In this document: piece by piece, positions 59,471 through 64,000 of the stretch | How positions within the stretch are numbered: the stretch's first letter is position 1 | How the letters are laid out: every line of letters begins with the position of its first letter | DNA from: Streptomyces sp. NBC_01262 | GTDB taxonomy: Bacteria > Actinomycetota > Actinomycetes > Streptomycetales > Streptomycetaceae | Direction of reading: 5' to 3' | NCBI RefSeq assembly: GCF_036226365.1 | Contig: NZ_CP108462.1 | Location: 1,302,001 to 1,366,000, forward strand | Length of the DNA: 64,000 nucleotides | Made by a program: the position numbers and the translations under genes | Notes under the pieces: model-generated | What the model saw: only the letters and a program-made list of their open reading frames with translations | Told to the model about the DNA's origin: nothing | Database searches by the model: none

Positions 59471-60429
59471 TGGTGTCGGTTCAGGAAGCGCAGCAGGACC
59501 GCGTTCCAGGCGTGCGGCTGCTCCCAGTGCGGGTTATGGCCCGCTTCGCGGATCACGTGCGTTTCGCCGTCCCGGAGGTGCCCGGCGTTGAGGCGCATCA
59601 CGGAGGGCGGGCTGTAGAGGTCGGCGTCGCCGGTGATGAGCTGGACGGGGAGGTCGATGGTCTCCAGTGCGGCCCAGGTGATGGTGTTGGCGAGTGACTG
59701 GGGGAAGGAGTCGGCGGTTCTGGCCCGTTCGTGGATAGCGAGCCAGGCGGCGACGCCGTCGGGGTCGCCGGCGCGGTAGGAGGGGCCCAGTTCCTGGAAG
59801 TCGACTGGCATGTCGCCGAAGGGGTCAGGGCGCAGGGCGGCGGTGAGGGCGGCGTACTCCGGGTCGCTGATGCCGACGACGCTGCCGGAGACGGTGAGGC
59901 TGAGCAGCCGGTCGGGGTGGGACAGGGCGTAGTCGACGGCGACGGGGCCGCCGGCCGCCGAGCCGGAGAGGTGGAAGCGGCCGAGGCCGAGGTGGTCGGC
60001 GAGGTTGTTGAGGTCGCCGGAGACGGTGTCGGATGCGGCTCTGGTCCCGGCCACGGAGCCGTAGGCGCCGCGCCGTGAGTAGCCGATGACGCGGAAGCCG
60101 GTTTCGGCGAGCACGGGCTGCTGGTAGGGCCAGCTCTCGCCGCTGCCGGAGCCGGGGTGCAGCAGGATGACGGGCCGGCCCTTGCCCCCGGTGTCCCAGC
60201 ACCACAGGCTGCCGCCCCCGGCGACCGGGACCTGGTACTCGGTCACCGCCGCCTGCGCGGGCACGGGTACGGGCTCCCAGGGGGCCTCGTCCGAGGCCCC
60301 GCCGCGCCCAGCCGCCTGGGCGACGCCGGTGCCTGCCGCGAGCGCGGCCAGGGCCGCCGCGCCACCACTGACGAGGGCCCGTCGGCCCGGTCCCCGGCCA
60401 CGTCCTGATGTCGTACGCTTTCCGCTCAT
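59467..60429 (-). CDS. Exported alpha/beta hydrolase with Tat-like signal
   Basis: 320 residues from ATG with an AGGAGG site. The N-terminus GPGRRALVSGGAAALAALAAG then AQAAG looks like a twin-arginine signal. The fold has LLHPGSGSGESW as oxyanion region, SGSAAGG as nucleophile elbow, an Asp in ITGDADLY and His in EAGHNPHWEQP. It acts probably outside the membrane. It is divergent from the GntR gene across two operators. Confidence 0.85.
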   Translation of the reverse strand: MSGKRTTSGRGRGPGRRALVSGGAAALAALAAGTGVAQAAGRGGASDEAPWEPVPVPAQAAVTEYQVPVAGGGSLWCWDTGGKGRPVILLHPGSGSGESWPYQQPVLAETGFRVIGYSRRGAYGSVAGTRAASDTVSGDLNNLADHLGLGRFHLSGSAAGGPVAVDYALSHPDRLLSLTVSGSVVGISDPEYAALTAALRPDPFGDMPVDFQELGPSYRAGDPDGVAAWLAIHERARTADSFPQSLANTITWAALETIDLPVQLITGDADLYSPPSVMRLNAGHLRDGETHVIREAGHNPHWEQPHAWNAVLLRFLNRHH

Positions 60430-60454
60430 TACGCCTCCTGTGTTTTGCGTTGCC

Positions 60455-60515
60455 TGTCGACAGACCACCCGGGATCCGCTGTGAATCGCATTGGAAACTT
60501 GAGATAGTGTCGACA
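60455..60515. promoter_or_regulatory. TGTCGACA operators at the GntR/hydrolase divergent promoter
   Basis: Exact TGTCGACA at 60455-60462 and 60508-60515, 53 bp apart. The second, in the form AGTGTCGACACT (12-bp perfect palindrome 60506-60517), lies 22 bp before the regulator's ATG, implying autoregulation. Confidence 0.75.
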
Positions 60516-60537
60516 CTGACGAATGGAGAATCGGCGC

Positions 60538-61278
60538 ATGACCGATCAGGACACGCACCTGGTACTGGAACGGCTGCTGCGGCTGCGGGACCGGCGCGAG
60601 CCGCTGGTCGCGCAGATCGCCGAGTGGGTCGGGGCCGGGATCATCGAGGGCCGGCTGCAGCCCGGCCAGGACCTCAACAGCGTTGATCTGTCCCGGGAGT
60701 TCGAGACCAGCCGCACCCCGGTGCGCGAGGCCCTGATGCTGCTGGAGCAGGAGGGCCTGGTGGAGATGAAGGCCCGCCGCCGCCCGCGCGTCGCCGCTCC
60801 TTCCCTGCAGGACATCCGGGACATCTACCAGGTGCGGCGCCAGCTGCTGTCGATGCTCGCCGCCCTGCTAGTCAAGGACGCCACGGACGAGGAGATGACC
60901 GAGCTGCGCACCCAGGTCGTACGGATGCGGAAGCTGGCCGACGACGGCGACGTGGACGCGTACTTCTGGAGCCATGTCCACCTGCAGGAGCGGATGACCG
61001 AGATCGTCGGCAACGCCACCCTGAAGCAGATCCTGGACTCCCTGGCCCTGCGCACCCTGATGCTGCGCCACCTGAGCCTGACCCGCCCCGGCCGGCTCGC
61101 GTACAGCATCGACGACCAGGAGCGGCTGATCCAGGCCTGCGAGGAGCGGGACGCGGATCTCGCCTCCGCGCTGATCGCGGGTGCCACGGTGCGCGCCCTG
61201 CGCGCGGTGGAGGAGCAGTTGGAGCGCGATGCCCCGGGCACCGCCAAGCCGGCCCGGAGGCGACGCGCGGCGTCGTGA
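60538..61278 (+). CDS. GntR-family regulator, FadR subfamily (FCD domain)
   Basis: 246 residues from the ATG at 60538 (GGAG at 60525-60528). The N-terminal winged HTH, about 10-75, includes ILEGRL-type IIEGRLQPGQDLNSVDLSREF and TSRTPVREALMLLEQEGLV in order. An all-helical FCD domain with VRRQLLSMLAALL, Asp/His ligands in FWSHVHLQERM and a third His in LRHLSL follows. FCD domains bind a metal and a carboxylate effector. It is the only regulator in the island and the obvious candidate to bind TGTCGACA. Confidence 0.9.
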   Translation: MTDQDTHLVLERLLRLRDRREPLVAQIAEWVGAGIIEGRLQPGQDLNSVDLSREFETSRTPVREALMLLEQEGLVEMKARRRPRVAAPSLQDIRDIYQVRRQLLSMLAALLVKDATDEEMTELRTQVVRMRKLADDGDVDAYFWSHVHLQERMTEIVGNATLKQILDSLALRTLMLRHLSLTRPGRLAYSIDDQERLIQACEERDADLASALIAGATVRALRAVEEQLERDAPGTAKPARRRRAAS

Positions 61279-61288
61279 CGGGGGCGGC

Positions 61289-62068
61289 TCAGCCCGCCAT
61301 CACGCCGCCGTCGACCGGGAAGTTGCCGCCCGTCACCCAGGCCGCCTCGTCGGAGGCCAGGTAGACCGCGCACCAGGCGATGTCCTCGGGTGTGCCGACC
61401 CGGCCCAGCGGGATGCGGGCCAGCAGGGCGTCGCGGGTACCGCCCTGGTGGGCCCCGGCGGACGCGGTCGCGGGGGTGAGCACCATGCCGGGCGAGATGG
61501 TGTTGGCCCGGATGCCCAGCGGGCCGCCCTCGACCGCGAGCTGCCGGGTCAGCCCGAGCACGGCCGACTTGCCGGCGCAGTGCGCGATCATCCCGAAGTT
61601 CCTGCTGCCCCGGAAGGCGTTCACCGAGGCGAAGTTGATGATCGAGCCGCCGCCGGTGGCCGCCATGTGCGGCCAGGCCGCCCGGCAGGGCAGGAAGGCG
61701 ACATCGATCTCCCCCCGGATCGTCGGGGTCCACTGCTTGTCGAAGTCCATCTCCGCCGCCGGCGCCATGTGCGGCGGTATCGCGCCCGCCGTCACCAGCG
61801 CATCGATCCGGCCGTGCAGCGCCATGGCCTCGGCCACGAACCGCTCGGCCCCCGCCGGATCCGTCATGTCGCACGGATGAACCATCGCGACGCTCAGCCC
61901 GCGCTCCCGCGCCAGCTCCTGCGTCCGCTCGGCGGCGGCCGAGTCGATGTCGCAGCCGACGACAGCCGCGCCCTGCGCCGCGAACAGCAGCGCGCACCCC
62001 TGACCGATACCGGCGCCCGCACCGGTGACGAGGGCGACCTTGCCGGACAGCCTTGCGGAACCAAGCAC
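61289..62068 (-). CDS. SDR-family protein 4 with His in place of catalytic Tyr
   Basis: 259 residues. TGAGAGIGQG cofactor motif, CDID acidic NAD residue, Ser in NFASVNAF. At the active site, where YxxxK is expected, the sequence is AHCAGKSAV: His163 and Lys167. The codon is CAC. The product could be inactive, or His could act as the acid in an altered reaction. It is preceded by two operator palindromes and belongs to the island. SDR-type C-terminal motif VTGGNFPVDGG is present. Confidence 0.88.
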   Translation of the reverse strand: MLGSARLSGKVALVTGAGAGIGQGCALLFAAQGAAVVGCDIDSAAAERTQELARERGLSVAMVHPCDMTDPAGAERFVAEAMALHGRIDALVTAGAIPPHMAPAAEMDFDKQWTPTIRGEIDVAFLPCRAAWPHMAATGGGSIINFASVNAFRGSRNFGMIAHCAGKSAVLGLTRQLAVEGGPLGIRANTISPGMVLTPATASAGAHQGGTRDALLARIPLGRVGTPEDIAWCAVYLASDEAAWVTGGNFPVDGGVMAG

Positions 62069-62129
62069 ATCGTTCTCCTCATCGAGCCGGCGTGCGGGTC
62101 GCCGGGCGACCTCGTGTGAACCTTCTTAG

Positions 62130-62189
62130 TGTCGACACTATCGCCGCGTCAAGGGCTATGTGGCACTTGATGGTTGATATCTGTCGACA
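62130..62189. promoter_or_regulatory. TGTCGACA operators before SDR 4
   Basis: Exact TGTCGACA at 62130-62137 and 62182-62189, 52 bp apart, the same spacing as the pairs at 44.9 kb and 60.5 kb. They lie upstream of the leftward SDR gene and mark the right edge of the island. Confidence 0.7.
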
Positions 62190-62640
62190 CAATGGTCGTA
62201 CGAGGCGGCGATCACGAAAGGACCCCCACCCCTCCCCTCCGGGACACCTCAAACCCCGGACAGCGCAGATTCACCCGGACGAGTGAATCCACGCCGTCCG
62301 GCCGACCGAACATTACCTGCGGTAAATCTGCACATCGCGCATCCGCACGACACCCGGACGGCCGTGCGACGACCCGGAGCCGGCCGCCGCCGGGGTCTTT
62401 GGTCCGGAGTGCCCAAATTCCGCGCCGCGGAGCCGGTCGAGGGATGTGAAGAAAGTGCCAGCAACATGTGGACACAACCCCACACCGGTGAAGCCGCAAA
62501 GTCGGCATCGAATTCGAACAGCGCGTTGGCCAATTGGCCGTCCGAACTGTGAGCGTGCTTTGATCCTGCGCAGTGGCGGAGAGCTCGCCCCCCGAGCGAT
62601 TCGCCACTCGATATCTGTCCTTATGAAGGGAAGCCCCATC
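62190..62640. other. Gene-free promoter region of the peptide locus
   Basis: About 450 bp with no convincing gene. It holds two exact dyads, GATTCAC-N8-GTGAATC (62268-62289) and TTACC-TGC-GGTAA (62313-62325). The sequence becomes AT-richer toward 62500-62620, where the precursor-peptide promoter should lie. Either dyad may bind a regulator of the peptide genes. Confidence 0.4.
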
Positions 62641-62856
62641 ATGAACGTCACCCCCCAGGTTGAGACCCGCGAGATCTCCGACGCCGACCTCGACAACGTC
62701 TCGGGTGGCCTCGTCGGTCAGCTGCTCGGCACCGTGACGGGCACCGTCGACTCGGTCGCCCCGGTCAGCGGCGTCGTCTTCGGCCTCGTCGGCACGGTCG
62801 AGGGTGCCACCGGCATCAACACCTCGGTCGCCACCGGCCTCGTCTCCGGTCTCTGA
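62641..62856 (+). CDS. Double-glycine-leader peptide precursor (bacteriocin/RiPP-like)
   Basis: 71 residues. The leader (1-23) is acidic and ends REISDADLDNVSGG, the classic class II bacteriocin/lanthipeptide leader with a Gly-Gly cleavage site. The 48-residue core starts LVGQLLGTVTGTVD and is rich in Gly, Val, Thr and Ser. It has no Cys, Lys, Arg, His, Trp or Tyr, so no lanthionine or disulfide is possible. The hydrophobic, repeated LVGxxxG and TGxV pattern suggests a membrane-active or self-assembling peptide. It is followed by HlyD-like and C39-transporter genes that would cut and export it. Confidence 0.8.
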   Translation: MNVTPQVETREISDADLDNVSGGLVGQLLGTVTGTVDSVAPVSGVVFGLVGTVEGATGINTSVATGLVSGL

Positions 62857-62866
62857 GACGAATTGC

Positions 62867-62906
62867 GCCGTGGGCCCCGGAGCCGTCCGTTTCCGGGGCC
62901 CACGGC
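62867..62906. terminator. Hairpin between the precursor gene and the export genes
   Basis: Perfect 15-bp stem (62867-62881 and 62892-62906, 10-nt loop), starting 10 bp after the precursor stop. As a partial terminator or 3' stabiliser it would give many more precursor transcripts than exporter transcripts, as is common in bacteriocin operons. Confidence 0.7.
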
Positions 62907-62961
62907 CGCCCTTGCGGCGTTGTGTCCGAATAGCGCAGAATGCAGTCGAGGGAAGAATTCC

Positions 62962-63738
62962 GTGCAGTTTCGCCAAAAGGCCCTCGCCAAGCTGCAATCC
63001 CCCGAAGAACTCGACCTGCCGGTGCGATTCGCGCGCCCGCAGGGCTGGCTCGTGCTGTCCATAACCATTGTGGTCATGGCCGGTGCGAGCTTTTGGGCGT
63101 TCACAGGTTCGATTTCCTCGAAATTGAGCGCGCCCGGAATTCTCACCCACGGGCAGGGCAGTTACGTCCTACAGAGCCCCGTCGCCGGCCAGGTCACCCA
63201 GGTCCTCGCCGAGCAGGGCGAGCAGCTCGCGGCCGACGCGCCGCTGCTCAAGCTGCGTACGCAAACCGGCGCCACCACCGTCGTCCGCACCCTGGCAGCG
63301 GGCCGGGTGACCACGCTGGTGGCCACGATCGGCACGGTCGTCACCACGGGGGCGGATGTGGCGGCCGTCGAGCGCGTCGCCCAGGCCGATGACCCGATCG
63401 TGGCGGTCCTGTACCTGTCGGCCGCGAACGCCGCGTCGGTGCCGCTGGGCGCCACGGTGGATCTGACCGTCGAGTCGGTGGCGGGCAGCCGGTACGGCAG
63501 TCTGCGCGGCCATGCGCAGTCCGTGGGCCCCGCTGCCCAGACGCAGGCGCAGATCGCGGCCTTCCTGGGCGACAGCCAGCTCGCCGAGGATTTCTCCCGG
63601 CAGGGGCGGCCGGTGCCGGTCCTGGTACGGCTGGGCAGCAAGGCGGCGGCCGCCGCGAAGACGATCGGCTCCATGACCCCGGCCACCGGCAGCGTCCGGC
63701 TGGCCGCCCAGCGTCCGATCGATTGGCTGCTCCCGTGA
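62962..63738 (+). CDS. HlyD-like membrane fusion protein for peptide export
   Basis: 258 residues from GTG with a GAGGGAAG site. A short cytoplasmic tail, one membrane segment (about 29-47, [19 protein letters not shown]) and an extracytoplasmic part follow. The latter has a biotinyl-lipoyl-like motif ([20 protein letters not shown]). It resembles the NHLP-type secretion adaptor. A coiled-coil hairpin like that of Gram-negative HlyD is not evident, in keeping with a single-membrane organism. It overlaps the transporter gene by GTGA. Confidence 0.82.
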   Translation: MQFRQKALAKLQSPEELDLPVRFARPQGWLVLSITIVVMAGASFWAFTGSISSKLSAPGILTHGQGSYVLQSPVAGQVTQVLAEQGEQLAADAPLLKLRTQTGATTVVRTLAAGRVTTLVATIGTVVTTGADVAAVERVAQADDPIVAVLYLSAANAASVPLGATVDLTVESVAGSRYGSLRGHAQSVGPAAQTQAQIAAFLGDSQLAEDFSRQGRPVPVLVRLGSKAAAAAKTIGSMTPATGSVRLAAQRPIDWLLP

Positions 63739-64000
63739 CCGCGCCCGCACCGTCGTCCTCCGGCCGCCGTGCCGCACGCCCGCAGCCGCACCGGCAGCCA
63801 CATCGGCAGCAGCAGCCGCAGCGGCGGTCGAAGCCGAAGGCGCGCAGGCCCCGTACCGTACGCACCCCCACGGTGCTCCAGATGGAGGCCGTGGAGTGCG
63901 GCGCCGCCTCGCTGGCGATGGTGCTCGGCCACTACGGCCGCCATGTCCCCCTGGAGGAGCTGCGGATAGCCTGCGGCGTCTCCCGCGACGGCTCGCGGGC
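63735..64000 (+). CDS. C39-peptidase ABC exporter (PCAT), 5' part only
   Basis: The first 88 codons are visible; the gene runs past the window end. A basic, His/Gln/Pro-rich N-terminal tail ([17 protein letters not shown]) precedes the C39 peptidase domain with catalytic Cys55 in [20 protein letters not shown], then [15 protein letters not shown]. Such transporters cleave after Gly-Gly and export the core peptide using ATP. The GTG overlaps the HlyD-like stop. Catalytic His and Asp and the ATPase lie outside the window. Confidence 0.88.
   Translation, partial: MTAPAPSSSGRRAARPQPHRQPHRQQQPQRRSKPKARRPRTVRTPTVLQMEAVECGAASLAMVLGHYGRHVPLEELRIACGVSRDGSR

Overview
The window is high-GC actinobacterial DNA, almost certainly a Streptomyces or close relative. 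Third codon positions are strongly G/C, start codons are often GTG, genes overlap by ATGA/GTGA, and the gene families (M1 peptidase, GH30 plus ricin lectin, many TetR/GntR regulators, a Pls-type NRPS) are typical of streptomycetes. I saw no rRNA, tRNA, CRISPR array, transposase or phage gene.

Layout. 0-4 kb: a leftward sulfur-acquisition operon (alpha/beta hydrolase, 3-mercaptopyruvate-type sulfurtransferase, SsuC-, SsuB- and SsuA-like transporter) preceded by a short leader peptide ending Met-Cys-Cys-Leu, with a divergent LysR gene. 5-9 kb: a TetR gene divergent from a TIM-barrel protein across two identical operators, then a GT39 membrane glycosyltransferase. 9-11 kb: phosphate genes (PiT transporter, small membrane protein, PPK2). 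11-19 kb: a Pls-like single-module NRPS with six membrane segments, coupled at its 5' end to a 23-residue ORF and at its 3' end to an M1 aminopeptidase, plus a TagGH-type ABC exporter and a divergent TetR. 19-29 kb: GH30 glycosidase, a degenerate Suv3-like helicase, acetyltransferases, a two-component system, YchJ. 29-35 kb: DinB, a coupled CHAT protease/alpha-beta hydrolase pair, a PrmC-like methyltransferase, DUF2461. 35-41 kb: modABC, a diacylglycerol-kinase-like protein, a Ser/Thr kinase.

41-62 kb is one catabolic island: four SDRs, two carboxymuconolactone-decarboxylase-family proteins, an HMGL-like lyase, a LigI-like lactonase, two FAH-family hydrolases, two other hydrolases, an amidohydrolase, a BBE-type flavoprotein, a VOC protein, a complete ABC importer with two permeases, a secreted beta-helix protein and a GntR/FadR regulator. 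Every promoter region I could identify in it, including that of the regulator, carries the palindrome TGTCGACA (12 exact copies by eye, none noticed elsewhere). The simplest reading is one regulon under the GntR protein, importing and degrading an ester- or lactone-containing, probably aromatic, compound. The substrate cannot be named from sequence.

62.6-64 kb: the window ends in the start of a peptide export locus. It holds a 71-residue double-glycine-leader precursor with no cysteine, a strong hairpin, an HlyD-like adaptor, and the N-terminus of a C39-peptidase ABC transporter that runs off the edge.
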